Of a stretch of DNA of 43,062 nucleotides, positions 1 through 8,827 are shown one piece after another. Origin of the DNA: an uncultured Saprospiraceae bacterium. GTDB taxonomy: Bacteria; Bacteroidota; Bacteroidia; Chitinophagales; Saprospiraceae. A model generated the notes under the pieces. The model did not search any database. It was not told the DNA's origin and saw only the letters and a program-made list of their open reading frames with translations. The translations under genes and the position numbers were made by a program. The first letter of the stretch is position 1; each line of letters starts with the position of its first letter. Location: contig CALDTK010000087.1 in the NCBI GenBank assembly GCA_937924035.1, positions 1 through 43,062 of the forward strand, in the 5' to 3' direction.

Positions 1-431
1 TTGATGTATTTGCGCAAATGCATCGATCGATCACTCATCTGGTACGCATCGAGTGTGATGAGTTTGTATGCTGTTTTTTGATCTTCGATGGGCGTGCAGT
101 AATAAGCATCAAGTAGGCTACTAAACCGAAGCTTGTCACTGTTTTCGTAGTAAAACTTCAGGAGATCTGCTCGATTCGCCGTTTTTACATCGATTTCATC
201 TTTGAAAATCGTAATATCAGAAAGGCCAGCTCGGGCCTTGGCCTCCATAGCTGGATCGCTGACAAGGCTCATCAAGTCGCGGATTGCACGCTTGTGTCCT
301 TTTCGCGCAGCAAATTCCACCCTGCCGACCAAGCTCGTAGTGTCTAACTCCGATTGTGCATACACCCCAATTCCCAGGAGCAGCAGGGCTCCAAGAGTCA
401 GAATTTTGCGGGAGAGGAGAGTAGAAGGCAA
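1..431 (-). CDS. Exported protein of unknown function, C-terminal part beyond the window
   Basis: An open leftward frame of about 143 codons runs off the left edge. I do not recognise the family. The proposed start is TTG at 431-429, because an in-frame stop lies seven codons upstream, no ATG lies between, and this start gives a well-formed Sec signal peptide: a basic SRK, a leucine-rich core (LTLGALLLLGIGV) and a cleavage site at YAQS. The mature part is soluble, charged and probably helical (for example EFAARKGHKRAIRDLMS), with no lipobox or membrane helix. ATA at 443 is a less likely alternative start. It may be the first gene of a leftward transcript continuing outside the window. Export is well supported; function is unknown. 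Confidence 0.6.
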   Translation of the reverse strand, partial: MPSTLLSRKILTLGALLLLGIGVYAQSELDTTSLVGRVEFAARKGHKRAIRDLMSLVSDPAMEAKARAGLSDITIFKDEIDVKTANRADLLKFYYENSDKLRFSSLLDAYYCTPIEDQKTAYKLITLDAYQMSDRSMHLRKYI

Positions 432-551
432 TTGAAAGGGTATTGACCCTTATTTAGGCAAACAACGTACCACTAACTTCTACCATGTGTACTAAATTGG
501 TAGATCGTTTTTTTGTTATGCGGCTTCCGCCAAAACCCCAGTTGAATCAGG

Positions 552-1664
552 CTACAAGGCGACTTGCAAACTATCAGTTTTGTAAAGGGTATTTTCGAAT
601 CCTAGATAGAACGAAGAACCGAGTTTTTCGATTCCAAAAAATTGGTCATTCCCCACGTTTCCAAATGAATCATTCAATCGCAAAGGTTCGGTCACACTCA
701 TCAAGTCTTCAGTGAGCTGATACTGCCAACCTTCTAGTTCTTGTGAGACAAGTTGGTCTCCAAAAACGTCTACAAGGCGCAAGTCTGTTACAATACCAGA
801 GCTCTCCCAAGCTAGGCCTGTATCACTAGTAAACATTGGTGCTAGCGATACTTGCGTCGCATAGAATTTTCCATCGTATTTAAAGATATCTCTGATATCT
901 GTTGGGCTAGGAATCAATGTCTCAAGGACACCAGACTCACTGAGTCGGTACGCGCCAAATTTGGTAGCGATATAGAAGTAGTCGTCGATGAAGCGAATGG
1001 AAGACACTACACGCGCATCTTCTCTAACATCGGGGAAGTCGATCAAGCCAACGAAAGAAACATCAGCGAACTCGAAGAAGGTCTGATCAGTAGCAATAGC
1101 AAAAATTAGCATGCCTAGTCGGCGCTCATCGCGTTGAATAACAGGTTGCACATAAATAGTTCCTAAGTCATTAAATGCACCAATCTGAGCACCATCATCT
1201 TCAATGGCCAGTAGCGATGGAGTCAAACTATCGATTGCAAAACGACGTACTTCTCCTTGATTTAGGACAAGTTGAAACTCAATTGCGTCAGATCCATCAC
1301 GGGTATCTCGAAGACCTCTTGCGAAAATGAGGTCATTGACGGCTGGTTGACCTAAGGCAGTAAATTGAGGTAAGAAATTTCTAATTTGGATGACACGATC
1401 GGTCCCCATTTCAACCCGCAGAAATTCGCTTTTTGTAAATACCTGAAGTTCGTCTTGTGTACTGTGTAAAGCAATGATTCGCTCAATAGTCTCTACTTCG
1501 GTATCATCCCAAGCTTCATTCTCGGTATTCATACCTCCATTCATGCCGCCGCCATCATCATCGTCACCACAAGTCACGCATGTGCAAGACCCCATGAATA
1601 GCGAGATTCCAAGGATGAACAAAGAAAAAGTAAATCGGCCGATTGCTAAAGGGAAAAATTTCAT
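552..1664 (-). CDS. Lipoprotein with acidic-glycine tether, unknown function
   Basis: A 370-residue protein. The N-terminus has a basic start, a hydrophobic core and a lipobox ending in MGSC, so Cys27 should be lipidated by the Lgt/LspA pathway. Right after it come TCVTCG, four aspartates and a Gly/Met-rich spacer. In Bacteroidota an acidic run just after the lipid cysteine is the known lipoprotein export signal for surface display, so outer-leaflet exposure is plausible. The rest is a series of short beta-like segments (for example FEFADVSFVGLIDF, SIRFIDDYFYIATKFGAYRLSE and LGSSFYLGFENTLYKT), which resembles a beta-propeller, but I cannot name a family. A perfect TAnnTTTG element lies 23-30 bases upstream of the start. 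Localisation is moderately sure; function is unknown. Confidence 0.75.
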   Translation of the reverse strand: MKFFPLAIGRFTFSLFILGISLFMGSCTCVTCGDDDDGGGMNGGMNTENEAWDDTEVETIERIIALHSTQDELQVFTKSEFLRVEMGTDRVIQIRNFLPQFTALGQPAVNDLIFARGLRDTRDGSDAIEFQLVLNQGEVRRFAIDSLTPSLLAIEDDGAQIGAFNDLGTIYVQPVIQRDERRLGMLIFAIATDQTFFEFADVSFVGLIDFPDVREDARVVSSIRFIDDYFYIATKFGAYRLSESGVLETLIPSPTDIRDIFKYDGKFYATQVSLAPMFTSDTGLAWESSGIVTDLRLVDVFGDQLVSQELEGWQYQLTEDLMSVTEPLRLNDSFGNVGNDQFFGIEKLGSSFYLGFENTLYKTDSLQVAL

Positions 1665-1686
1665 AAGGTACTGAGTGTGAGAACCA

Positions 1687-1694
1687 CAAAGCTA
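1687..1694 (-). promoter_or_regulatory. Candidate Bacteroidota -7 promoter element
   Basis: Read on the minus strand this is TAGCTTTG, a perfect match to the Bacteroidota primary-sigma -7 consensus TAnnTTTG. It is placed to give a short leader for the lipoprotein gene starting at 1664. I see no clear TTG -33 element at the expected distance, so support comes only from the -7 box. Confidence 0.35.
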
Positions 1695-1820
1695 GGGGTT
1701 GCACAGTCACGGGGCTATTGTTTTAGACATGCCCTAAAGTGGTTATGCGCTTCCATCCTAAATCGACGATTGCAATTGCCAAAGTCAAGTTAAGTCTTTG
1801 ATCCTCTTCAATAAACAAGG

Positions 1821-1854
1821 AAAGGGAAGCCTAATAAGTAGGCTTCCCTTTTTT
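1821..1854. terminator. Strong intrinsic terminator hairpin after the 1864-3024 gene
   Basis: Arms 1821-1833 and 1839-1851 form a perfect 13-bp stem (AAAGGGAAGCCTA with its complement) around a 5-base loop. It sits 10 bases beyond the stop codon of the leftward lipoprotein gene. The best T-run (1849-1854) is on the plus strand, with a weaker TTTCCTTGTTT tail on the minus strand, so it may work in both directions. Confidence 0.8.
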
Positions 1855-1863
1855 ATTAATCGA

Positions 1864-3024
1864 TTATCGGGCCACGAATGTTGCTTCATCTACCATGCTT
1901 CCCAGGTTTATTCTTGGGACAGCGCACCTCAAAGCTTCCAAAGCCGCGTCTTCCATTGCAAAGATGGATGGCGGACTAGACAAGGACTTATTAAGGTTTG
2001 GCGGGCAAAATCCGTCTAGCGCATCTCTGTTTCCTCTGATTCGGGAGGTGAAATCCTCAAAAACATAGACCCCGTTGAAGTCTCTACTCTTAAGCACTCT
2101 TCCAGTAGCTGCATTGAGGATAGTAATTCGAGCGTCTGCGTTGGACTGCCTGTAGATGGTTTTGGTGAAAACTGTAGCCTTGATCGTCTTCTCTTCAACC
2201 TTGTAAATCGGGCTACCTGAAGTGTCGACTCCCACTTGTTTACGTTCTTCAACGACCCGACGGTACTGATCTTGGGTTTGGTTCCGTGTTGCTGGAGCTA
2301 CGTAAGGGTTGTCAATGTGAAGCTCAGCAATGAGATGAGCATCAGAAGTTCCCTGTGCGTTGAGTGGGTAAACATCAACCCACTCCCCACTAAGTGCTTG
2401 TTCTGCTGCAAGTCCAATCCTATCGATATCACGATCTGATACAGGACCTCTTACATCTAGCGCAACTCGCATTGTTCCTAGGTAGACAGCTCGCCCGCTC
2501 AAGGAATTGATTTCACGTGTACGAGAAGCATACCTATCGCGACGTTCCAAACTGGCGAAAGCCTCTCTTGCTGATAACATGTCACCATTCTCTGCCAATG
2601 CAAGCAAGTTCTTTGCTTCACGTAAAAGGTGGGCTGCCGCCTCACGCTTCGCTATGACAAGTTCTTGCGCATAAGCAGGCTCAGATGATTGATCAACACG
2701 CATGACTCTTTTAGTGCTCAGTCGGATATTTTCAATTCGCCGCTTTCGGCGATCAAGCCTTCCTAAAATGTCAGCCATGCCTTCCCAACGTGTTGGGCTA
2801 CTACTGTTTCCTAGACGAGATACCTGAGCATAGTCTGATTCCTGCATTAAAGCATAGGCTTGCGCCAAAACTTCTAGTGTCTGTGTTTTCGCATTTGGAT
2901 TCCGCTCTGCTTGAGAAGCAGCACGTTCAAATGCCTGAGAAGTTTTTCCTTTCTCAAGAAGCTTATGAGGAGCACAAGCGACGAAGAACAAAAGGAGACT
3001 TAGAAGAGATGTGAGACGTAACAT
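1864..3024 (-). CDS. Lipoprotein with helical repeat-like N-terminus, unknown function
   Basis: A 386-residue protein. The signal peptide ends in a lipobox (FFVAC), so Cys17 is the likely lipidated residue. Mature residues about 20-180 are rich in Ala, Glu, Arg and Lys, with a pattern like tetratricopeptide or coiled helices (SQAFERAASQAERNP, LEVLAQAYALMQES). Residues about 190-330 look beta-rich, with repeated Val/Thr strands (VEEKTIKATVFTKTIYRQ, ARITILNAATGRVLKSRDF). There is no acidic tether after the cysteine, so it probably faces the periplasm. It is followed by a strong hairpin terminator and diverges from the protease gene at 3341. I do not recognise a named family. Confidence 0.75.
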   Translation of the reverse strand: MLRLTSLLSLLLFFVACAPHKLLEKGKTSQAFERAASQAERNPNAKTQTLEVLAQAYALMQESDYAQVSRLGNSSSPTRWEGMADILGRLDRRKRRIENIRLSTKRVMRVDQSSEPAYAQELVIAKREAAAHLLREAKNLLALAENGDMLSAREAFASLERRDRYASRTREINSLSGRAVYLGTMRVALDVRGPVSDRDIDRIGLAAEQALSGEWVDVYPLNAQGTSDAHLIAELHIDNPYVAPATRNQTQDQYRRVVEERKQVGVDTSGSPIYKVEEKTIKATVFTKTIYRQSNADARITILNAATGRVLKSRDFNGVYVFEDFTSRIRGNRDALDGFCPPNLNKSLSSPPSIFAMEDAALEALRCAVPRINLGSMVDEATFVAR

Positions 3025-3340
3025 AACTAGTGGTTTTATGTCTAGACGAAGCTATCTCATTACTCAACGCAATTGTTTTAAGAGGCACCTAAAGTCCTCT
3101 TATGATGGTGTTAAAGGATTGCAGAAACTATCACTTTGTGCAGTCCTTTATCGTGCTAAACCATGGCATTTATCAGGTATTCTTGCTGGATTGCAGCATA
3201 TTCTTGTCATCTGTTAAGAGTTTGCAGTCTTTTTTGTCTTAACTTTTTGAAAATTAAGTAATATTCGAGTTCAATCCGAAGACCCTCAACTAGGGTAGCC
3301 CACAGACTTTAAACCACTCAACATCTCAAGTTTCATTCAT
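3025..3340. other. Divergent intergenic region with an 11-bp hairpin
   Basis: A 316-base gap between the leftward lipoprotein gene and the rightward protease gene, so it must hold both promoters. Arms 3113-3123 and 3139-3149 form an 11-bp stem (one T-G wobble) with a 15-base loop. The core TGCAG recurs four times (near 3120, 3139, 3190 and 3222). Two near-copies read TGCAGTCCTTT and TGCAGTCTTTT. An imperfect -7 box (TAACTTTT, 3240-3247) precedes the protease gene. I see no RNA gene or coding potential here. Confidence 0.35.
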
Positions 3341-6300
3341 ATGAGGAACTGTTTCCTTTTAGTCGCGAGTTTTTTGCTTTTCACTAACGCATTTGCTCAG
3401 CTCCCCACTTTTGAATCTACTGCAAGTCAAGCTCGGCTAAGTCAAGAATCTGCAGACATCATTGGAAAAGAATTTAGCGAATTTCAACGAGTCTCTTTTG
3501 ACGAGGATGTTTTTAAAGAATTTTTAGATAAAAAAGAAGGCTTCGCTTCGTTCAAACTAGGTCTTGGAGGGGAAGAATGGATCGTTGATGTTGAGCCATT
3601 CGATCCTAGATCAGAAGACTATGTACTTCGAGTACAAACGGAGGATGGGATAGAAACTCGACCTAGAACGGAAAACATGTCTTATCGAGGATTTACTCGA
3701 GGGCCAAAACCTCAAGAGGTGTGTTTCACAGTAATTGATGATTTCGTTTACGGTTTGATCGCAGAAGAAAACGATGCTTTATTTTTTCAGAGTCTTTGGT
3801 TGACTGATCCATCTGCACCAAAGGAGGACTTACTTCTTTTCCGCGGAAAGGATGGTATCCTCCCAGATGACCACATGTGTGGTACAGATGAAGTTTCTCA
3901 CCAAGCTCCAGCTGCTCATGAAGAGCTCGAGGAACATGATGATTCAGAAGAAGCACGCTCAATGCTTACTTGTTACACGGTCGAGCTTGCGATTGCATCA
4001 GATTTTCTCATGTATCAAGCTTACGGTAACAATGTGACTGCTCTTGAGGCCCGTAATGCTGGTGTAATGGCTGCTGTGAACACAGATTATTCTGGACAGT
4101 TTGCTGATGACTACATTTTTACAGTCGTTGAGCAATTTGTTTCAACTTGTAATACTTGTGATCCGTGGACTGCTAGCACAAATGCAGGAACCCTTTTGAA
4201 CAGCTTTACTGGTTGGGCAGGTGGTGGCTTTAGTTCAGCACACGATCTAGGACAACTGTGGTCAAATCGGAATTTCAGTGGGTCTACGATTGGAGTCGCT
4301 TGGCTGAATGGGCTTTGTGGTGGTAGCCGGTATCACGTTCTAGAAGATTTCACATCCAATGGAAACTTAACTCGTGTCCTTGTTAGTCACGAAATTGGAC
4401 ACAACTTTAGCTGTACACACGATGCAGGTGGTAGTCCATTTATTATGGCCCCTGCTGTACAGAATACAGCAACTTGGAGTGGTGCCTCAATCGGATCTGT
4501 AAATGGATTTGCTCCAACGCGAAATTGCCTTTCTTCTTTCAATTGTGGAGGTCCAACTCCACCTGTAGCGAGTTTTATAGGTACTCCTCAGTCTGTGTGT
4601 GAAGGCCAACAAGTAACCTTTACAGACCAAAGTACAGGAGCAGACAGCTGGTCTTGGAGCTTTCCAGGTGGAAACCCAAATACATCTACTGACCAAAACC
4701 CAGTAATTACATATGTTTCTCCAGGGGTACACGACGTAACCCTCACAGTTACGAATACATTTGGTAGTGATACAGAGACTGCGCTGAGTTACATCAACGT
4801 TGATCCGCTTCCAATTCCAAATTTTACAGCTACGGTTATTGCTCCGTTGGTTGTTGAATTCGAAAATCTAACCGCCGGAGCTCTTGGTTACTCGTGGAGT
4901 TTTGGAGATGGTAACTTTAGTAGTCAGTTTGAGCCAACTCACACCTACGCGGCTCCAGGTAATTACAATATTGTCCTTACAGCATTCAATAATTGTGGGC
5001 AGAGAGTAACAGAAATCTTCTTTGATGTTTTAGTACCCCCTTCAGCCTCCTTCACAAGTACTGCTCCAACAGGGTGTGCTCCACATAGTGTCTCTTTCAC
5101 TAACACAAGCACGGGCGTAGTTGATACCTATGCTTGGCTCTTCCCCGGAGGAACTCCATCTAGTAGTAGCCTTGCCAACCCTACCGTAGTTTATGATAGT
5201 CCAGGGACATATGATGTTGAACTCACTGTGTCGAATTCCACTGGAGGAACGACCAGCGCTCAGGTTGATTATATCACCGTTGAGGATGTTCCGACAGCAG
5301 GTTTTAGCGAAAGCGTAACAGGTACAGACCTGACCATAACCGACACGAGTGTTGATGCAGACACGTATAGTTATGATTTTGGTGACGGTAACTCAAGCAC
5401 AGATGCCAACCCTACCCACACCTATAGTATGGGAGGAACTTTCACGGTTACTCAGACTGTCACAAATGCTTGCGGTACAGATATGGCTACGACAACTGTA
5501 ACGATTTCATCTGCTCCATCAGCTTCTTTTAATAGTCCCGGCGAGGTTTGTTTTGGCGATCCCGTAACCTTGACCTCTACTTCCAGCGGAAGTGTCACTT
5601 CATTAACGTATGACATTACTCGACCAGACGGATCGATGTTTTCTTCTAGTCAAGATCCTTACACTTTTACTCCAACTCAGCGCGGGAGTTATGATGTTGC
5701 GCTCACAGTGAGCAATGCAACTGGCTCTTCAACGACTTCAACAACAGCCGCAATCGTCGTCCTCGATGCTCCAACGGCAAGTTTTGCTTTTAATACAAGC
5801 GGTCAAACCGTAAACTTTATGGGAAGCGTGATGCCGGTTCTACAAGGAGCAAACGCTACTTACAGCTGGGATTTTGGAGACACTAATTCAAGTACTGATC
5901 AAAATCCTATGCATACGTATAGTGCTCCAGGAACTTATACGGTAGTTGTAACAGCAAACAATGGCTGTGAATCTGATGCGAGTACCCAGACTATCACAGT
6001 AGGTACTACACCTAGCGCCACCTTTGTGAGATCTCCAAGTGGAGATATTTGCCCAGGTGACCAAGTAACCTATACTGCAAATGTGAGTGGCTCTACCACT
6101 TCAATTACGTGGGATTTACCTGGAGCTTCGAATACAAGCCCAACTGGTTCAATGGTTACCGTAAGCTATGCGCAGAGTGGAACTTGGGATGCATCCGTTC
6201 AAGTTTGCAATGCTTTAGGTTGTAATACCACGGCTAGTCCTGGAGAAGTCAATGTAACTGCCTTGGTGGTCGCAGACTTTTCGGTAACTACTCAAGGAGC

Positions 6301-8689
6301 TTTAGGTATTTCTATATCTAACTCATCTGCAAATGGTTCAAGCTATAGCTATGACTTTGGTGATGGGAATGGTTCATCTAGTGAGAATCCTACGCATACT
6401 TACAATGCTCCCGGAACCTATACGATTGAACAGACGGTCACTGGACCTTGTAATACCGATGTTAAAGCAATGACGGTAACCGTTGGGCAGGCTCCTACAG
6501 CTTCATTCGATTCGAATCCTTCAAGTAACACCGTAATTTGCCCAGGAGAAACGATCGCTTTTACAAGTACGAGTTCAGCAGCAAGCACATATGCATGGAG
6601 TTTTCCTGGCGGTTCACCATCTAGCTCTACGGCTGAAAACCCTGTAGTAATGTATGGTATGCCAGGTGTTTATGATGTTACGCTAACGGTTACAAATGCC
6701 TTGGGGTCAGATACTGAAATGATTTCGAATTATGTTTCTGTCGCAGAATTACCAAGTGCAGCATTCACTAGCAACGTGAATGGGCTTACCGTGAATTTTA
6801 CAGATCAAAGCACAAATGCGACCAGTTACGCCTGGAACTTTGGTGACGGTAATTCCTCATCTATGGCTAATCCATCGCATGCGTATGCAAACGCAGGAAC
6901 ATTCACAGTGACCTTGGTTGCAACAAATCCTTGTGGTACCGATCAGACAACTTCAACGGTTACAGTCGTTGCCGCCCCTGTTGCAACAATTTCTAATAGC
7001 GGGGCACAAGGCTGTGCTCCTCACACGATCTCTTTTGATGCTTCAAATTCAAGCGGATTAGGTTCTGTTATGTGGAGCTTCCCTGGAGGGACGCCAGCGA
7101 CATCAACAGCAATGATGCCGACGGTGGTTTATAACGGGGCAGGAACTTTCGATGTAAGCCTAACGGTAACAAATAGTGAAGGAACAGACACGGAAACGTT
7201 AACCGATCTGGTGGTTGTCGACCTGGCACCAATGGCTTCATTTACGAGTAGTGTCAATGAACTGACAGCAACCTTTGCAAACACAAGTACGGGTGGAACC
7301 AGCTTCTCTTGGGATTTTGGTGATGGCACTAACTCAGCCAATCAATCAGCCATTCACACGTATGCAATGAGTGGAACCTACACAGTAATTCTTGATGTAA
7401 CCAACAGCTGTGGAACAGAAAGCTTCTCAGAAACAATAACTGTACTTGCTTCGCCTGTTGCTGCATTTAGTCAGAACGCGGAGAGCGGTTGTGCTCCATT
7501 AGTAGTCACTTTCGATGCGAGCAATTCCACTGATGTAGGAACCGTGCTCTGGACATTCCCAGGAGGTATGCCTAGTACGAGTACTGAAATGATGCCTACG
7601 GTTACTTATTCCACAGGGGGAACTTACGATGTTCAACTTACTGTCAATAACGCATCAGGAACAGATACCGAAATCGCTTCGAATTTGATTACGGTTGCAC
7701 CGCTTGCAGTCGCTGGATTTAATGCTGATGTGAACATGCTGATGGTAGACTTTGAGAGTACGTCGACCAATGTTGATTCATATAGCTGGGACTTCGGAAA
7801 TGGAGAGGTGAGTATTGAGCCTAATCCAAGTATTACCTATCTGCTTGCAGGTAGTTACGATGTGACACTCAGGGTTTCAAATGCCTGTGGGACAGATGTT
7901 ATTACACAGACGGTAGTAGTTGCAGAAGGTTTGCCAAATGCTGAATTTTCGATCAGCGAGACTTCTGGCTGTGCACCTCTTGTAGTGTCATTGACTGATT
8001 TAACAACTGGCGATCCATCAGCGTGGTTATGGACCGTAACCAGTAATACTGGTGCTAACCTTACAAGTACAGAGCAAAATCCACAGTTTACACTTACTCA
8101 AGCTGGAGTCTACACCTTTACTCTAGAAGCTACGAATGGAGCTGGGTCCACCACTGAAGTACGAAGCGATGTGGTAACTGTGCTTGCTGCTCCTACAGCT
8201 GTAATCTCGGTTGTTTCAATTGTAGATGCATCCGTTCAATTTGAAGCAACGTTGGTCGACGTCGACTCCTACTTATGGGATTTTGGAGATGGCAATACGT
8301 CTACAATTGAAGATCCACTTCATACGTATGTAGACAACGGGTCTTATACTGTCACGTTGACTGCAACCAATGAATGTGGTGAAGTCTTAGAGACGTTGTC
8401 AGTAGACATCATGGTCTCAGGTTTAGGAGAACTTCCTGAGAATGCGGAGTTCAATATTTTCCCTAACCCTACAGGAGATCTAGTAACTTGGGTATTGCGC
8501 GGGGTACCTTCAGAAAGTGTAACGTTGGTTATTACTGATGTCCTTGGAAGAGAAGTAAAACGAGAGCTACACGGCGCAGCATCGGCCTTTCGGCAAAACC
8601 TGTCCTTTAAAGATTGGGCTGCAGGTACTTATGTTGTCAGAATCGTAGCCGAGAGTTATGAGCACCAAGTTCGTGTGGTAAAGCAGTAA
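3341..8689 (+). CDS. Secreted metzincin (reprolysin-like) metalloprotease with 16 PKD domains and T9SS type A sorting domain
   Basis: A 1782-residue zinc endopeptidase. A Sec signal peptide (cleavage after FAQ, about residue 20) is followed by a propeptide (to about 205) holding HMCGT with Cys180. The catalytic domain (about 208-405) carries the metzincin signature HEIGHNFSCTHD: zinc ligands His350, His354 and His360, catalytic Glu351, and a candidate Met-turn at Met369 (IMAP). This fits M12B reprolysin-like peptidases common in Bacteroidota. Residues 410 to about 1693 are sixteen PKD domains. Residues about 1700-1782 (FNIFPNP onward, ending VRVVKQ) form a T9SS type A sorting domain, so the product crosses the outer membrane by T9SS and may be cell-anchored. 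It is followed by a clear terminator. Its last 169 codons are duplicated in the next gene. The peptidase call is strong; the substrate is unknown. Confidence 0.93.
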   Translation: MRNCFLLVASFLLFTNAFAQLPTFESTASQARLSQESADIIGKEFSEFQRVSFDEDVFKEFLDKKEGFASFKLGLGGEEWIVDVEPFDPRSEDYVLRVQTEDGIETRPRTENMSYRGFTRGPKPQEVCFTVIDDFVYGLIAEENDALFFQSLWLTDPSAPKEDLLLFRGKDGILPDDHMCGTDEVSHQAPAAHEELEEHDDSEEARSMLTCYTVELAIASDFLMYQAYGNNVTALEARNAGVMAAVNTDYSGQFADDYIFTVVEQFVSTCNTCDPWTASTNAGTLLNSFTGWAGGGFSSAHDLGQLWSNRNFSGSTIGVAWLNGLCGGSRYHVLEDFTSNGNLTRVLVSHEIGHNFSCTHDAGGSPFIMAPAVQNTATWSGASIGSVNGFAPTRNCLSSFNCGGPTPPVASFIGTPQSVCEGQQVTFTDQSTGADSWSWSFPGGNPNTSTDQNPVITYVSPGVHDVTLTVTNTFGSDTETALSYINVDPLPIPNFTATVIAPLVVEFENLTAGALGYSWSFGDGNFSSQFEPTHTYAAPGNYNIVLTAFNNCGQRVTEIFFDVLVPPSASFTSTAPTGCAPHSVSFTNTSTGVVDTYAWLFPGGTPSSSSLANPTVVYDSPGTYDVELTVSNSTGGTTSAQVDYITVEDVPTAGFSESVTGTDLTITDTSVDADTYSYDFGDGNSSTDANPTHTYSMGGTFTVTQTVTNACGTDMATTTVTISSAPSASFNSPGEVCFGDPVTLTSTSSGSVTSLTYDITRPDGSMFSSSQDPYTFTPTQRGSYDVALTVSNATGSSTTSTTAAIVVLDAPTASFAFNTSGQTVNFMGSVMPVLQGANATYSWDFGDTNSSTDQNPMHTYSAPGTYTVVVTANNGCESDASTQTITVGTTPSATFVRSPSGDICPGDQVTYTANVSGSTTSITWDLPGASNTSPTGSMVTVSYAQSGTWDASVQVCNALGCNTTASPGEVNVTALVVADFSVTTQGALGISISNSSANGSSYSYDFGDGNGSSSENPTHTYNAPGTYTIEQTVTGPCNTDVKAMTVTVGQAPTASFDSNPSSNTVICPGETIAFTSTSSAASTYAWSFPGGSPSSSTAENPVVMYGMPGVYDVTLTVTNALGSDTEMISNYVSVAELPSAAFTSNVNGLTVNFTDQSTNATSYAWNFGDGNSSSMANPSHAYANAGTFTVTLVATNPCGTDQTTSTVTVVAAPVATISNSGAQGCAPHTISFDASNSSGLGSVMWSFPGGTPATSTAMMPTVVYNGAGTFDVSLTVTNSEGTDTETLTDLVVVDLAPMASFTSSVNELTATFANTSTGGTSFSWDFGDGTNSANQSAIHTYAMSGTYTVILDVTNSCGTESFSETITVLASPVAAFSQNAESGCAPLVVTFDASNSTDVGTVLWTFPGGMPSTSTEMMPTVTYSTGGTYDVQLTVNNASGTDTEIASNLITVAPLAVAGFNADVNMLMVDFESTSTNVDSYSWDFGNGEVSIEPNPSITYLLAGSYDVTLRVSNACGTDVITQTVVVAEGLPNAEFSISETSGCAPLVVSLTDLTTGDPSAWLWTVTSNTGANLTSTEQNPQFTLTQAGVYTFTLEATNGAGSTTEVRSDVVTVLAAPTAVISVVSIVDASVQFEATLVDVDSYLWDFGDGNTSTIEDPLHTYVDNGSYTVTLTATNECGEVLETLSVDIMVSGLGELPENAEFNIFPNPTGDLVTWVLRGVPSESVTLVITDVLGREVKRELHGAASAFRQNLSFKDWAAGTYVVRIVAESYEHQVRVVKQ
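4568..8420 (+). repeat. Tandem array of 16 PKD domains, arranged as 8 alternating pairs
   Basis: By eye the stalk of the protease divides into sixteen PKD domains. Odd-numbered ones are about 75-80 residues. The typical members carry a W/F-FPGG-P motif, often with a CAP or CPG cysteine near the start. Even ones are about 70 residues and carry the canonical WDFGDGN....HTY core followed by a CG or CE cysteine motif. Each pair is about 480 bases. Domains 5, 7 and 15 are the most divergent odd copies. PKD domains usually act as rigid spacers or bind polysaccharide or protein. Confidence 0.85.
8181..8689 (+). repeat. 509-bp duplicated block, copy 1 (last PKD plus sorting domain)
   Basis: This block aligns to 9675-10183 with no gap from the first base to the last base of the stop codon. 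I count about 22 amino-acid differences in 168 residues (about 87% identity). Homology ends at the stop codon, and the downstream sequences are unrelated. Confidence 0.9.
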
Positions 8690-8707
8690 TCGCGGTTTTT
8701 TAATTCG

Positions 8708-8750
8708 AAAAGCCCTTGTAACTAAGAAGTTGCAAGGGCTTTTGTGTTTC
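8708..8750 (+). terminator. Intrinsic terminator of the protease gene
   Basis: Arms 8708-8723 and 8728-8743 (AAAAGCCCTTG with its complement, extended through a wobble pair and AACT/AGTT) form a long stem with loop AAGA. The T-rich sequence TTTTGTGTTT follows. It lies 19 bases after the stop codon at 8689, so the protease and the next gene are probably transcribed separately. Confidence 0.85.
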
Positions 8751-8827
8751 TAGTTTTCTTTGTAATTTTAAATGGAATAGGTGCACTATGCTTATTTATA
8801 ATTATTCCCAATTCAAGATGAAAGTAT

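Noticed and set aside
8759-8794. Possible promoter before the chimeric gene (TTTG then TATGCTTA)
   Set aside because: The -7 match is poor and the spacing of 24 bases is too long; I could not define a promoter for this gene.
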